A stretch of DNA of 64,000 nucleotides from Qipengyuania proteolytica (GCF_019711565.1 NZ_JAIGNN010000002.1:806001-870000), one strand, 5' to 3'; counted from the first letter of the stretch, positions 49,163 to 58,308 are shown. The notes: a model not told the origin generated them from the letters alone. Made by a program: numbers and translations.

Positions 49163-50686
49163 ATGAAGCACATCACCCTGCCGCTCGCCCTCCTCGCAAC
49201 CGCGTCGCCGCTGGCCGCACAGGAGGCGACGCCGCCCGATGCTTCTGCCGGGATCGATGCGCTGGACGCGCTCTCGTCCGAGGAGGCGGCCAATGCCTAT
49301 CTGCGCCGCATCGCCCAGCTCGACGACATGGGCCCGCAGCTGAACGCGGTGATCGCGATCAATCCCGCCGCTCCGCTCGAAGCGCGCGCGGCGCAGGCCG
49401 CAGCGCTTCCCCTGATGGGCCGCAGCGTGCTGGTGAAGGACAATATCGAGACGCGCGAACTGCCGACCACGGCCGGCAGCCTGGCACTCGCGGGCAACAA
49501 CACCGGCCGCGACGCGCCCCTGATCGCCCGCATGCGCGCCGCCGGAGGCGTGGTCCTAGGCAAGACAAATCTGTCCGAATGGGCCAACATCCGCGACGAC
49601 AACTCGACCAGCGGCTGGAGCGCAGTCGGGGGATTGACCCGCAACCCGCATGCAATCGACCGCAACACCTGCGGCTCGTCATCGGGCAGCGGGGCGGCGG
49701 TGGCCGCCGGGCTTGCCTGGGCCGCAATCGGGACCGAGACGGATGGATCGATCACCTGCCCGGCCAGCGTCAACGGCATCGTCGGCTTCAAGCCGACCGT
49801 CGGCATGGTCAGCCGCACGCATGTCGTGCCGATCAGCCATTCGCAGGACACGGCAGGCCCGATGGCAAACAGCGTCTTCGATGCCGCGCTCCTGCTCGGT
49901 GCGATCGCGGGGTCCGACCCTGCCGATGCTGCGACCGCGGAGGCCGACACCCATGTCACCGATTTCACCGCCGGGCTGGCCGACTATTCGCTGCAAGGCG
50001 TGCGGATCGGCGTGCTCGTCAAACAAATCGGCAATCGCAACGACGTGCGCGACGTCTTCGCGGTCGCGTTGGCCGACCTGCGACGTGCAGGAGCCGAACT
50101 GATCGAGATCGAGTACGAGCCTCAGGGAGAGATGTACGACGGCGAATTGACGGTGCTGCTCTACGAGTTGCGGACCGACATGGACGCCTATCTCGCGAGC
50201 CTGCCCGGCGAGGGCGGCCCGCGCGAATTAGCGGATCTTGTCGCCTTCAACACCGAGAATGCCGCGAGCGAGATGCGCTGGTTCGGCCAATCGTTGTTCG
50301 AGCAGGCGCTCGCCACCAGAAGTCGCGAGGACTACGAGGCGGCCCGGGCTACGTCGCTCAGGCTGGCGGGCGCCGAAGGCATCGATCGCCTCCTGACGGA
50401 AAACAACGTCAGCTTTCTCGTCGTCCCGACGCGCGGCCCGGCCTGGACGAGCGACCTCGTCAATGGCGACAATTACAACGGCAGCATCGGCGCGGGGTCG
50501 CTCGCGGCCATCGCCGGTTACCCGCATCTCACGGTTCCCATGGGAGCTGTAGAGGGCCTGCCTGTCGGGGTAAGCTTCATGGGCGGGACGTGGAGCGACC
50601 ATGAGGTGCTCAAGCTTGGCGCTGCCTATGAACGGGCCCGCAGCGCAGCAATTCCGCAGCCCGACTTCGAACGCTGGGAGCCTTAG
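49163..50686 (+). CDS. Amidase, secreted (amidase signature family)
   Basis: A 507-residue enzyme with a signal peptide and the Ser-cisSer-Lys triad: Lys 92 in VLVKDNIETR, and the Ser residues in CGSSSGSGAAVAAGLAWAAI and GTETDGSITCPAS. The family hydrolyses amides or nitriles-derived amides; the substrate is unknown. It follows the outer-membrane receptor by 42 bases, so they may be one unit that imports and cleaves a substrate. Confidence 0.9.
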   Translation: MKHITLPLALLATASPLAAQEATPPDASAGIDALDALSSEEAANAYLRRIAQLDDMGPQLNAVIAINPAAPLEARAAQAAALPLMGRSVLVKDNIETRELPTTAGSLALAGNNTGRDAPLIARMRAAGGVVLGKTNLSEWANIRDDNSTSGWSAVGGLTRNPHAIDRNTCGSSSGSGAAVAAGLAWAAIGTETDGSITCPASVNGIVGFKPTVGMVSRTHVVPISHSQDTAGPMANSVFDAALLLGAIAGSDPADAATAEADTHVTDFTAGLADYSLQGVRIGVLVKQIGNRNDVRDVFAVALADLRRAGAELIEIEYEPQGEMYDGELTVLLYELRTDMDAYLASLPGEGGPRELADLVAFNTENAASEMRWFGQSLFEQALATRSREDYEAARATSLRLAGAEGIDRLLTENNVSFLVVPTRGPAWTSDLVNGDNYNGSIGAGSLAAIAGYPHLTVPMGAVEGLPVGVSFMGGTWSDHEVLKLGAAYERARSAAIPQPDFERWEP

Positions 50687-50710
50687 TGCGGCCGGAGCGT
50701 CTAATACGCC

Positions 50711-52069
50711 ATGGATTTCGACCCCCGCATATTCATGTTCATCATTTTCGGGCTCGGACTGGTCCTGGCGGTCGGGTTGGAACGCCGGCTGGCTGATCAC
50801 TGGCTGTCGCTGCCCCTCGTTTACGTGGCTGCCGGATGGGCAGTCTGCCAGCTTCCGCTCGGTCTGCCACACTTCAATCCTGCCAGCGACGGGTTCGATG
50901 CGATTACTCTCGAATACGTGACGGAGTTTATTGTCATCGCTTCGCTGATGGCAGCCGGCATCGCGATTGACAGGCCGGTGAGCTGGAAAAACTGGCGTCA
51001 GATCTGGCCCCTTCTCGTGATCGCAATGCCAGTGACCATCGCCGCGGTCGCTCTGCTTGGCTGGTGGGCGCTGGGCCTGGCACCGGCCAGCGCGATCCTG
51101 CTGGGCGCGGCGTTGGCGCCCACCGACCCGGTCCTTGCACGCAGTGTGCAAGTCGGGCCGCCGGGGGAAAACAAGCGTCATGACGTCCGCTTCAGTCTGA
51201 CGGTCGAAGCGGGGCTCAATGATGGCCTCGCCTTCCCGTTCACCTATCTCGCCATTGCCGCTGTCGGCATGACGGCGCTTGGTGGCTGGACGGTACAGTG
51301 GTTTGCCCTTGATCTCGTCTGGCGCATCCTCGCAGGATGCGCAGTCGGTTGGGCGGTCGGCCGCGCCGGCGCATGGTACGTTTTCGAGCGTGAGGCCGAT
51401 TCGCCGATCGAAGACATCGACGAAGAAAGTGAAGGGTCCGGGCGTCCGATCTACTCGACGAGCGAAGGTCTGGTCGTGCTTGGCACGCTGCTGCTCGCAT
51501 ACGGACTTGCCGAGGTCGTCGAGGGATACGGCTTCCTCGCGGTGTTCGTGGGTGCAGTGACGGCGCGGCAGCGGGAAAATCGCAGTCGCTACCACAAGAT
51601 CAGCCACCATTTCATCGACCAGATCGAGCAGATCGTGCTTGTCGCGGTACTGTTCGGATTTGGCGCAATGCTGGCTAGCGGCGTTCTCGATGCGCTCACC
51701 CTGCCCGCCGCGCTGCTGGGCTGTGCGTTGGTTTTCGTCATTCGGCCCCTAGCCGGGCTGGCTGCCGAAAGCCTGAGTTTTCTACCGCTGCCTGGAAAGC
51801 TTGCCGTGGCGTTCCTCGGCGTGCGCGGAATGGGGTCGATCTATTACCTCGCCTATGGTCAGAACCACGCTGATTTCGCCCAGCTCGATCTCCTCTGGGC
51901 GACCGCGAGCTTCACGATTCTGCTCTCGATCGTGGTTCACGGCATCGTCGCCGGCCCGATCATCAGCGCCGTCGAAAGGCGCAAGGCCCATATCCACACG
52001 GGGCAGGAAGCCGAAATGCTCTCACACTCGCCGGGACTGGCGATCAAGCGGACTGCCAAGCCCGAATAA
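50711..52069 (+). CDS. CPA1-type cation:proton antiporter (NhaP-like)
   Basis: A 452-residue membrane protein with 12 or so helices. It has the CPA1 signature GAALAPTDPVLARSVQVG and EAGLNDGLAFPFTYLAI, where the acidic residues bind and exchange Na+ or K+ for H+. It ends in a charged tail (KRTAKPE). The 24-base spacing from the amidase suggests a shared transcript. It adds to nhaA at 25805 as a second type of antiporter in the window. Confidence 0.9.
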   Translation: MDFDPRIFMFIIFGLGLVLAVGLERRLADHWLSLPLVYVAAGWAVCQLPLGLPHFNPASDGFDAITLEYVTEFIVIASLMAAGIAIDRPVSWKNWRQIWPLLVIAMPVTIAAVALLGWWALGLAPASAILLGAALAPTDPVLARSVQVGPPGENKRHDVRFSLTVEAGLNDGLAFPFTYLAIAAVGMTALGGWTVQWFALDLVWRILAGCAVGWAVGRAGAWYVFEREADSPIEDIDEESEGSGRPIYSTSEGLVVLGTLLLAYGLAEVVEGYGFLAVFVGAVTARQRENRSRYHKISHHFIDQIEQIVLVAVLFGFGAMLASGVLDALTLPAALLGCALVFVIRPLAGLAAESLSFLPLPGKLAVAFLGVRGMGSIYYLAYGQNHADFAQLDLLWATASFTILLSIVVHGIVAGPIISAVERRKAHIHTGQEAEMLSHSPGLAIKRTAKPE

Positions 52070-52070
52070 A

Positions 52071-52105
52071 CGAAAGGGCGACAGGATCGCTCCTGCCGCC
52101 CTTCG
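52071..52105. terminator. Hairpin between convergent antiporter and tig genes
   Basis: CGAAAGGGCGACAGGA (52071-52086) pairs with TCCTGCCGCCCTTCG (52091-52105) with one bulge and one mismatch. It lies just after the antiporter stop and 25 bases from the tig stop. No T-run is present, so termination strength is uncertain; it may serve both strands. Confidence 0.5.
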
Positions 52106-52129
52106 CAATATCACGGAAGTAGCGTTCGC

Positions 52130-53683
52130 TTACTTCTTGGCCGGCGCCTTCTTGGCGGCCGGCTTTTTAGCAGCAGCCTTCTTGGCCGCGGGCTTTTCGC
52201 CATCGGCCTTCTTCTCGTCCGCTTTCTTGGCAGCAGCTTTCTTGGCCGGAGCCTTTTTCGCAGCGGGCTTCTCGTCCTTGTCCTCAGCCTTCTTGGCAGG
52301 CGCCTTCTTCTTCGGCGCGGCCTTCTTCTTGGCCGGCTTCGCTTCGGCTTCGGTTTCTTCCGCCTCGATCGCGGCTTCGAGTTCCTCGCGCGTCACTTCA
52401 CGGTCGGTAATCTCAGCCTTGTCGAACAGGAAGTCGACGACCTTGTCTTCATAGAGCGGCGCACGCAGCTGGGCGGCAGCCATCGGTTCGCTGCGGACGT
52501 ATTCGATGAACCGCTCGCGGTCTTCGGCGCGGTACTGCTGGGCAGCCTGCTGGATCAGCATCTGCATCTCGTTCGCATTGACCTCGACGCCGTTCTTCTG
52601 GCCGATTTCCGAGAGCAGCAGGCCGAGGCGCACGCGGCGTTCGGCGATCGAACGGTAGTCGTCCTTCTCGTCCTCGATTTCCTTCAGCATGGCTTCGGGG
52701 TCTTCTGAACGAGCGGCTTCCTGCTGGAGCTGCGCCCAGATCTGGTCGAACTCGGCATCGACCATGCCCTGCGGCACGGCAAAATCGTGACCCGCGGCGA
52801 GCTTGTCGAGCAGCTGGCGCTTCATCTGCGTGCGGGTGAGGCCGGCAGTTTCCTGCTCGAGCTGGCCGCGGATGAGTTCCTTGAGCTTGTCGATGCTCTC
52901 GAGGCCGAGGTTCTTGGCAAACTCGTCGTCGGCCTTGGTTTCGGTCGGGACCTTCACCTGCTGGACCGTGATGGCGAACTGCGCATCCTTGCCGGCGAGG
53001 TGCTCGGCCGGGTAGTCGGCGGGGAAGGTGACGGTGATCGTCTTCTCGTCGCCCGTCTTCACGCCCGTCAGCTGTTCCTCAAAGCCGGGGATGAACTGGC
53101 CGGACCCGATCACCAGCGGGGTGTTCTCGGCCTTCCCGCCTTCGAATTCGACTCCGTCGATGCTGCCGACGAAATCGATGATCAGCTGGTCGCCGTCGGC
53201 AGCCTTCTTCGTCTTGGCCGCATCCTTGTAGCTCTTGTTCTGGTCCGCGATGCGCTGGACGGCTTCGTCCACCGCCTCGTCGCTCACCGGCACGGTCAGG
53301 CGCTCGAGCATGAGGTCCTTGATTTCGGGGGCCTCGACTTCAGGCAGAACTTCGAGCTCGACCGTGAGGCTGGCATCCTTGCCTTCTTCGTAGCCTTCGC
53401 CGAATTCGACCTTCGGCTGCATTGCCGGGCGTAGCTTGTTCTCGGTCATCACCTTGTCGACCGATTCGCGGATCATGTCATTGACCGCCTGCGCATGGAG
53501 CTGTTCGCCGTGCATCTTGCGCACGAGGTTCGCAGGCACCTTGCCCGGGCGGAAACCCGGCATGCGTACCTGCGGGGCGATCTTCTTCACTTCGCTGCCG
53601 ATGCGCGCATCGATGTCCTTCGCCGGGATAGTGACGGCATAGGCGCGCTTCAGGCCTTCATTGGCGGTTTCTTTGATCTGCAT
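52130..53683 (-). CDS. tig: Trigger factor with a histone H1-like C-terminal tail
   Basis: A 517-residue ribosome-associated chaperone. Ribosome-binding domain with the signature PGFRPGKVPANLV; PPIase domain (residues about 155-250, DGDQLIIDFVGSIDG..., PAEHLAGKDAQFAITVQQVK); C-terminal domain to residue about 430. After that comes an unusual tail of about 80 residues rich in Lys/Ala (AAKKAAAKK type), low-complexity and histone H1-like. The usual family length is about 430-450. Start at ATG 53681-53683. Confidence 0.94.
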   Translation of the reverse strand: MQIKETANEGLKRAYAVTIPAKDIDARIGSEVKKIAPQVRMPGFRPGKVPANLVRKMHGEQLHAQAVNDMIRESVDKVMTENKLRPAMQPKVEFGEGYEEGKDASLTVELEVLPEVEAPEIKDLMLERLTVPVSDEAVDEAVQRIADQNKSYKDAAKTKKAADGDQLIIDFVGSIDGVEFEGGKAENTPLVIGSGQFIPGFEEQLTGVKTGDEKTITVTFPADYPAEHLAGKDAQFAITVQQVKVPTETKADDEFAKNLGLESIDKLKELIRGQLEQETAGLTRTQMKRQLLDKLAAGHDFAVPQGMVDAEFDQIWAQLQQEAARSEDPEAMLKEIEDEKDDYRSIAERRVRLGLLLSEIGQKNGVEVNANEMQMLIQQAAQQYRAEDRERFIEYVRSEPMAAAQLRAPLYEDKVVDFLFDKAEITDREVTREELEAAIEAEETEAEAKPAKKKAAPKKKAPAKKAEDKDEKPAAKKAPAKKAAAKKADEKKADGEKPAAKKAAAKKPAAKKAPAKK

Positions 53684-53744
53684 GGGTGAAACTCGTGACT
53701 TTCCGTAAACGATAAAGGTGCGAGGGCTGACGCCGTGGCGGCAC

Positions 53745-53829
53745 TGGTGCGGGCGAAGGGACTCGAACCCCCACATCTTTCGATACTGGTACCTAAAACC
53801 AGCGCGTCTACCAGTTCCGCCACGCCCGC
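53745..53829 (-). tRNA. tRNA-Leu, anticodon TAG
   Basis: On the minus strand the 5' acceptor GCGGGCG (53823-53829) pairs with CGCCCGC (53749-53755), followed by A and an encoded CCA (53745-53748). The anticodon stem CTGGT/ACCAG holds the loop TTTAGGT with anticodon TAG, decoding CTA and related Leu codons. A variable arm and T-loop GTTCGAG complete it. Length is 85 bases with CCA. Confidence 0.95.
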
Positions 53830-53986
53830 TAACCCGAACGAAGCTGCGCGAAAGGCGCTAACCCTCGCGTGTAGGCGCGTGCCTCTAGAGGGATGCGCGG
53901 CCAAGCGCAAGCGCGGCATTGGCACAGGAACAGGACCGGTCGCCGAGGCGTTTGTTACTTGCGCCAGCCGCCGAGGAGAATGCCTG

Positions 53987-54163
53987 ATGGCAAGCCAACC
54001 CGACCCGTCGCCCGATATCGATCCGACCGCTCCCGACGAGCTGCCCCCGGCAAGCCCGCCTAACGAGAGCCCGATGGAAGAGCCGCCGGGGTTCGAGCCG
54101 CCCGCGCCCGATTTCGACGATCCGGGGCAGCATCCGCCGGAGACCCCGCCGCCCGCCGATTGA
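53987..54163 (+). CDS. Small proline-rich acidic protein, unknown
   Basis: A 58-residue protein starting MASQPDPSPDIDPTAPDELP, almost entirely Pro, Asp, Glu and Ser, so likely disordered. GAGGAG precedes the ATG by 9 bases. Similar small proline-rich genes occur in sphingomonads but function is unknown to me. It could be a linker or chaperone client; no strong proof beyond the start signal. Confidence 0.6.
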   Translation: MASQPDPSPDIDPTAPDELPPASPPNESPMEEPPGFEPPAPDFDDPGQHPPETPPPAD

Positions 54164-54202
54164 TCTTGCCGCGCAGGCCAAGCCGCTTTATCGGCGCGCG
54201 CC

Positions 54203-54487
54203 ATGAGCGACGAAACCAAGACAGACATCCCGCCCGACCACCTTTCGGTCAATCCGAAGAGCGAGCATTTCGATATGGAAGTGCTGAAGCGCGGCGTGGG
54301 CATCCGCTTCAAGGGCAAGCAGCGCACGGATATCGAGGAGTATTCGATTTCCGAAGGTTGGGTGCGCGTTCAGGCGGGCAAGACCGTCGATCGCAAGGGC
54401 AATCCCCTGACGCTCAAGCTGACCGGTCCGGTCGAAGCCTGGTACGAAGATCTGGGCGAGGACGCGCCGGTCGCCAAGGCCGGTTGA
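54203..54487 (+). CDS. DUF3297 family protein
   Basis: A 94-residue protein with the DUF3297 pattern PPDHLSVNPKSEHFDMEVLK followed by RGVGIRFKGKQRTDIEEYSI and EGWVRVQAGK. The family is small, widely conserved in alphaproteobacteria and of unknown function. The stop is one base before the convergent CHAP gene stop. Confidence 0.9.
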   Translation: MSDETKTDIPPDHLSVNPKSEHFDMEVLKRGVGIRFKGKQRTDIEEYSISEGWVRVQAGKTVDRKGNPLTLKLTGPVEAWYEDLGEDAPVAKAG

Positions 54488-55081
54488 TTACCGGAATTCG
54501 GCAAAGGCGCTGAGGAAGCGCTTCGAGGTCTGCTTGCGGACCGGCTCTTCGGTGCGGGCGATAACGGTGCGCGGCTGCGAGCGGCCATCGCCGTAGATGA
54601 AACCGTCTACCGGCCAGACGGTCGTCCCGACCCGGCCCAGCGGGGCATACCAGACCTGGACCTCGCTCCAGTCGTTGGCCTGCGAGACGTCGACGGCAAG
54701 CACGTCTTTCTCGATCTGTCCGCGCCGTCCGTCGATCGGAGACCAGTTCGCATGGTCCAGCAGCACGCGGCGCGAATCGAGCACCGTGCTGACCGCCGCC
54801 ACATGGCCGAGGCGCATGCCCCGATGCGGGCGGAAAGCCATCACCGCTCCGGGGCGCGGTGCGTTCCCGGTGGCGTAGCGGCCCTGTGCCTGCTCCCACC
54901 AGGTGTGCGCATCGCCGTAAATCTGGATGCCGCTGACCTGCCGCGCATAGGGAACGCACTGGAGGTAGGGCTCGAGCTCGTTCGCAGAACGCGTCGGGTC
55001 GATGCTGAAGTCCTGCACCTCGTCGGCGAGCGCCGGGGTTGCGAAGGCGAACAGGGCGAGTGTGGCGATGACGCTCTTCAT
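54488..55081 (-). CDS. Secreted CHAP-domain peptidoglycan amidase/endopeptidase
   Basis: A 197-residue protein with signal peptide (cleaved after ALADE) and a CHAP domain: catalytic Cys in LQCVPYARQVSGIQIYGDAH, His in LGHVAAVSTVLDS, and a later Asn/Glu (DHANWSP). CHAP enzymes cut peptidoglycan cross-links or amide bonds. Acting in the periplasm, it may assist in cell separation. Confidence 0.88.
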   Translation of the reverse strand: MKSVIATLALFAFATPALADEVQDFSIDPTRSANELEPYLQCVPYARQVSGIQIYGDAHTWWEQAQGRYATGNAPRPGAVMAFRPHRGMRLGHVAAVSTVLDSRRVLLDHANWSPIDGRRGQIEKDVLAVDVSQANDWSEVQVWYAPLGRVGTTVWPVDGFIYGDGRSQPRTVIARTEEPVRKQTSKRFLSAFAEFR

Positions 55082-55202
55082 GGATGATCGAGCTAGCGCG
55101 TTAACCTTGCCGTGAGGCTGCGCGGCTTGGTTAACGGCGCGTTAGGCCTCTTTCCCATCACGCTTGCAAAGCGCCGCGCAAAGCGCCACTTGGCGCCCCA
55201 TC

Positions 55203-56609
55203 ATGCGCATCTCCTCTAAGAAGCCGACGGTGATCATCATCGGCCGCCCCAACGTGGGCAAGTCGACGCTGTTCAATCGGCTCGTCGGCAAGCGGCTCGC
55301 CCTCGTCGACGACCAGCCCGGCGTCACGCGCGACCGCCGCTTCGGCGATGCGGAGATCGCCGGCCTCGAATTCCAGATCGTCGACACCGCCGGTTGGGAA
55401 GACGAGGGCGCCGAAAGCCTGCCCGGCCGCATGCGCAAGCAGACCGAGGTCAGCCTTGAAGGCGCCGACGCCGCGCTGTTCGTGTTCGATTCGCGCCTCG
55501 GCCTGACCCCGCTCGACGAAGAGATCGCCCGCTGGCTGCGCAGCCAGAAGGTGCCGGTCGTGCTCGTCGCCAACAAGGCGGAGGGGCGGCAGGGCGATGC
55601 CGGCATCTTCGAAAGCTTCAGTCTCGGGTTCGGCGAACCGGCTGCGATCAGCGCCGAGCATGGCGAGGGCATTGCCGACTTGTTCGACCATCTCTGGCCG
55701 ATCATCGGTGCCAAGGCGGAAGAGGCGGGCGCTGATGAGCAAGACGCGTTCGACGAGGAAGACGAGGAAGCACTCCTCAAGGGACCGCTAAAGCTTGCCA
55801 TCGTCGGTCGGCCGAATGCCGGGAAGTCGACGCTTATTAACCGGATGCTGGGCGAAGACCGCCTGCTCACCGGTCCCGAGGCCGGAATCACGCGCGATTC
55901 GATCGCGATCGACTGGGAATGGACCGATCCGAAGAGCGGCGAAGCCCGCGAAATCCGGCTGATCGACACGGCCGGGATGCGCAAGAAGGCGCAAGTGATC
56001 GACAAGCTGGAAAAGCTGTCGGTCGCCGATGCCCGTCGCGCGGTCGATTTTGCCGAGGTCGTCGTGCTGCTGCTCGACGCGACGCGCGGGCTCGAGGCGC
56101 AGGACCTCAAGATCGCCAACCTCGTGCTCGAGGAAGGGCGCGCGCTGATGATCGCGATCAACAAGTGGGATGTGGCGGAAAACGCCAGTTCGCTGTTCAA
56201 CGGCATTCGCGAGGCGCTCAACGAAGGGCTCGCACAGGTTCGCGGCCTGCCCTTGTTCGCGGTCAGCGCGAAAACCGGCAAGGGCATCGACCAGATGCTG
56301 ACCGCCGCCTTCGAACTGCGCGAGGCGTGGAGCCGCCGCGTGCCGACCGCCGCGCTCAACCGCTGGTTCGACGACGCGCTGGAAGCCAATCCGCCACCCG
56401 CTCCCAAGGGCAAGCGGATCAAGCTGCGCTATATCACGCAGGCGAGTACGCGCCCGCCGCGCTTCGTGGTGTTCGGGACACGCCTCGACATGTTGCCGAA
56501 AAGCTATGAGCGCTATCTCGTCAACAGCATTCGCGACAAGCTGGGGTTCGAGGCTGTGCCGGTGCGCGTCGTCCTCAAGACACCGAAGAATCCCTACCAG
56601 AAGGATTGA
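55203..56609 (+). CDS. der: Der (EngA) GTPase, ribosome assembly
   Basis: A 468-residue protein with two GTPase domains in tandem: G1 GRPNVGKSTLFN at about residues 12-23 and G1 GRPNAGKSTLIN at about 203-214, each with DTAGW/DTAGM (G3) and NKA/NKWD (G4), followed by a KH-like C-terminal domain. Der is needed for 50S assembly. ATG 55203 starts the family sequence; an upstream in-frame ATG at 55164 would add 13 residues. Confidence 0.96.
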   Translation: MRISSKKPTVIIIGRPNVGKSTLFNRLVGKRLALVDDQPGVTRDRRFGDAEIAGLEFQIVDTAGWEDEGAESLPGRMRKQTEVSLEGADAALFVFDSRLGLTPLDEEIARWLRSQKVPVVLVANKAEGRQGDAGIFESFSLGFGEPAAISAEHGEGIADLFDHLWPIIGAKAEEAGADEQDAFDEEDEEALLKGPLKLAIVGRPNAGKSTLINRMLGEDRLLTGPEAGITRDSIAIDWEWTDPKSGEAREIRLIDTAGMRKKAQVIDKLEKLSVADARRAVDFAEVVVLLLDATRGLEAQDLKIANLVLEEGRALMIAINKWDVAENASSLFNGIREALNEGLAQVRGLPLFAVSAKTGKGIDQMLTAAFELREAWSRRVPTAALNRWFDDALEANPPPAPKGKRIKLRYITQASTRPPRFVVFGTRLDMLPKSYERYLVNSIRDKLGFEAVPVRVVLKTPKNPYQKD

Positions 56610-56615
56610 ACGCGC

Positions 56616-57107
56616 ATGCTGCTCGAGAGTCTTGCAGCCCTGCCCGGTCTCGAGTTGATCGAACGGACCAGTTCGACTGCGCGCGTGCAGCATGTGGTCC
56701 AGCTGAGCCTGGCCCCGGCCTTCCTGCTCGCAGGCATTGGCGCCGTCATGAACGTGATGACCAACCGCCTGATCTGGGTTGCCAACAAGATCGAGCGGAT
56801 CATGGCCGCGGATGAGGAGGGCCGCGCGGGCACGCTGCTCGAAGAGCTGCCGGCGCTGGAAAAGCGCCGCATTCTGGCGCAGCGCGCGGTGATGCTGAGC
56901 ACGGCGGCGGCGCTTACCATCAGCATCGTGATCGTGTTGCTGTTCGTCAGCGCCTTCGTGCGCGCCCCGCTGGGGACGCTGGTCGCCTTTGCGTGGATCG
57001 TGACCATGGGGCTGCTGGTTGCCGGTCTCGGATCCTTCCTGCTCGAGACGAGAACCGCCGCCCGGCGCAATCGCGAGCGGATGCGCCGCCACCTGCCGCG
57101 CGACTGA
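56616..57107 (+). CDS. DUF2721 membrane protein
   Basis: A 163-residue protein with two to three membrane helices (VVQLSLAPAFLLAGIGAVMN, LSTAAALTISIVIVLLFVSA and TLVAFAWIVTMGLLVAGLGS) and the DUF2721 pattern. Function unknown. It lies six bases after der and is probably co-transcribed. Confidence 0.88.
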   Translation: MLLESLAALPGLELIERTSSTARVQHVVQLSLAPAFLLAGIGAVMNVMTNRLIWVANKIERIMAADEEGRAGTLLEELPALEKRRILAQRAVMLSTAAALTISIVIVLLFVSAFVRAPLGTLVAFAWIVTMGLLVAGLGSFLLETRTAARRNRERMRRHLPRD

Positions 57108-57224
57108 TCGCAGGTTTGGGGCCGGTCGGGGCCGGCCCGACGCTACGGAACGACCGGTTCGCGGCTGTTATCGAAGGTTCATCCCCGCACCCGCAACGTC
57201 CTCTGGCGAAAGAGGAGAAGCAGT

Positions 57225-57431
57225 GTGAACCGCATCAGACTGTCAATTCAGCCCGAGCATGGGCGTGACGCCGACCGGCTGGAAATCGAGGCACCGGATA
57301 CGACAACGGCCTTGCTGATCGCCGACATCAATGTCCATGACGGGTTCGCCGAACTGTGGGACGGCAAACGGCTGCTCGGCCGTGTTATCAAGCACGGTGG
57401 AGCCTACGCGACTTTCTGGGAAATCGCCTAG
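57225..57431 (+). CDS. Small conserved-looking protein, unknown
   Basis: A 68-residue protein from GTG 57225 (GAGGAG upstream), MNRIRLSIQPEHGRDADRLE with a compact beta-like pattern and ending GGAYATFWEIA. No family is recognised. Its end overlaps the convergent bacterioferritin stop by four bases. Confidence 0.65.
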   Translation: MNRIRLSIQPEHGRDADRLEIEAPDTTTALLIADINVHDGFAELWDGKRLLGRVIKHGGAYATFWEIA

Positions 57432-57919
57432 CCGGCCTCGCCCTCGCCCGCCGGCTTGCTATTGAGCTGGACATAGTTTTCCAGCCCCATGCGCGCGATC
57501 ATGTCGAACTGGGTTTCGAGGAAGTCGACGTGCTCTTCCTCGCTTTCAAGAATGCGTTCGAAAATCTCCCGGGTGGTATAGTCGCGCACCGTTTCGCAAT
57601 GGGCGATCGCGTCTTTGAGCAGCGGGATCGCTTCCATTTCGACCGCGAGATCGGCCTTGAGGATTTCCTCGACGGTCTCGCCCACTTTGAGCTTGTGGAT
57701 CGCCTGGAAATTCGGGAGGCCATTGAGGAACAGGATCCGCTCGGCAAGCACATCGGCATGCTTCATCTCATCGATCGATTCGTGGCGCTCGTATTCGGCC
57801 AGCCTGGTCACGCCCCAATCGGCCAGGACCCGGTAGTGCAGCCAGTATTGGTTGATCGCGGTCAGTTCGTTGGTGAGCGCCTTGTTGAGGAACTCGATGA
57901 CCTTGGAATCGCCTTGCAC
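57428..57919 (-). CDS. bfr: Bacterioferritin
   Basis: A 163-residue ferritin from GTG 57917-57919 (GGAG upstream; family start MQGDSKVIEFLNKALTNELT). Ferroxidase residues are in NELTAINQYWLH, RHESIDEMKHADVLAERIL and ESEEEHVDFLETQ; Met in DEMKHAD binds haem. It stores iron as ferric mineral in a 24-mer shell. It sits downstream of bfd on the same strand. Confidence 0.94.
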   Translation of the reverse strand: MQGDSKVIEFLNKALTNELTAINQYWLHYRVLADWGVTRLAEYERHESIDEMKHADVLAERILFLNGLPNFQAIHKLKVGETVEEILKADLAVEMEAIPLLKDAIAHCETVRDYTTREIFERILESEEEHVDFLETQFDMIARMGLENYVQLNSKPAGEGEAG

Positions 57920-58042
57920 GGCCGCTCTCCTGCTGCTGGATCGATCGGACGTTATGCGTGGACAACGTCCGGCTTGGCAAGGGATTGCGCGCAGAAAACG
58001 GCAGAATTCCGCCAGTTGCAAGCGATTGTCAGTAGCGGAAGA

Positions 58043-58231
58043 TCAGGCTGCGGCGGGTACGAAACCGAGTTCGCGCTCTTCAAGCAGGATGCTTTCCGCT
58101 TCGTCGAGGCAGGTACCGCAAGCCGGGCGTTTGCCAAGCGCCGCATAGCACGCTTCCGCATCGCCCGAGACATGCCGCGCCGCACGGCGCAGTTCGCTCT
58201 CGCGGATGGCGTTGCAGATGCAAACGTACAT
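58043..58231 (-). CDS. bfd: Bacterioferritin-associated ferredoxin (2Fe-2S)
   Basis: A 62-residue protein: MYVCICNAIRESEL with C4 and C6, and CGTC (about residues 38-41) completing the 2Fe-2S ligands, with helical middle (RRAARHVSGDAEACYAALGK). Bfd reduces bacterioferritin to release iron. It precedes bfr by 123 bases, and two Fur-like boxes lie just upstream. Confidence 0.92.
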   Translation of the reverse strand: MYVCICNAIRESELRRAARHVSGDAEACYAALGKRPACGTCLDEAESILLEERELGFVPAAA

Positions 58232-58245
58232 GTCCGGGCTTCTCC

Positions 58246-58289
58246 TGCGAGTGATTCGCAAGAGCAGATGTAATGCGAGTCATTCGCAA
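58246..58289. promoter_or_regulatory. Tandem Fur-like boxes upstream of bfd
   Basis: TGCGAGTGATTCGCAA (58246-58261) and TGCGAGTCATTCGCAA (58274-58289) are near-identical palindromes (TGCGA-N5-TCGCA) 28 bases apart, located 15-58 bases before the bfd ATG. Shape and position fit iron regulation by Fur or Irr. A promoter for bfd should lie between or beside them. Confidence 0.65.
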
Positions 58290-58308
58290 TAGCAAGGCTG
58301 GCGTGGAG

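Noticed and set aside
57147-57170. GGAAC...GTT as an EcfG general-stress promoter
   Set aside because: Spacing is 15 rather than the expected 16-17 bases with CGTT, so it does not meet the consensus.
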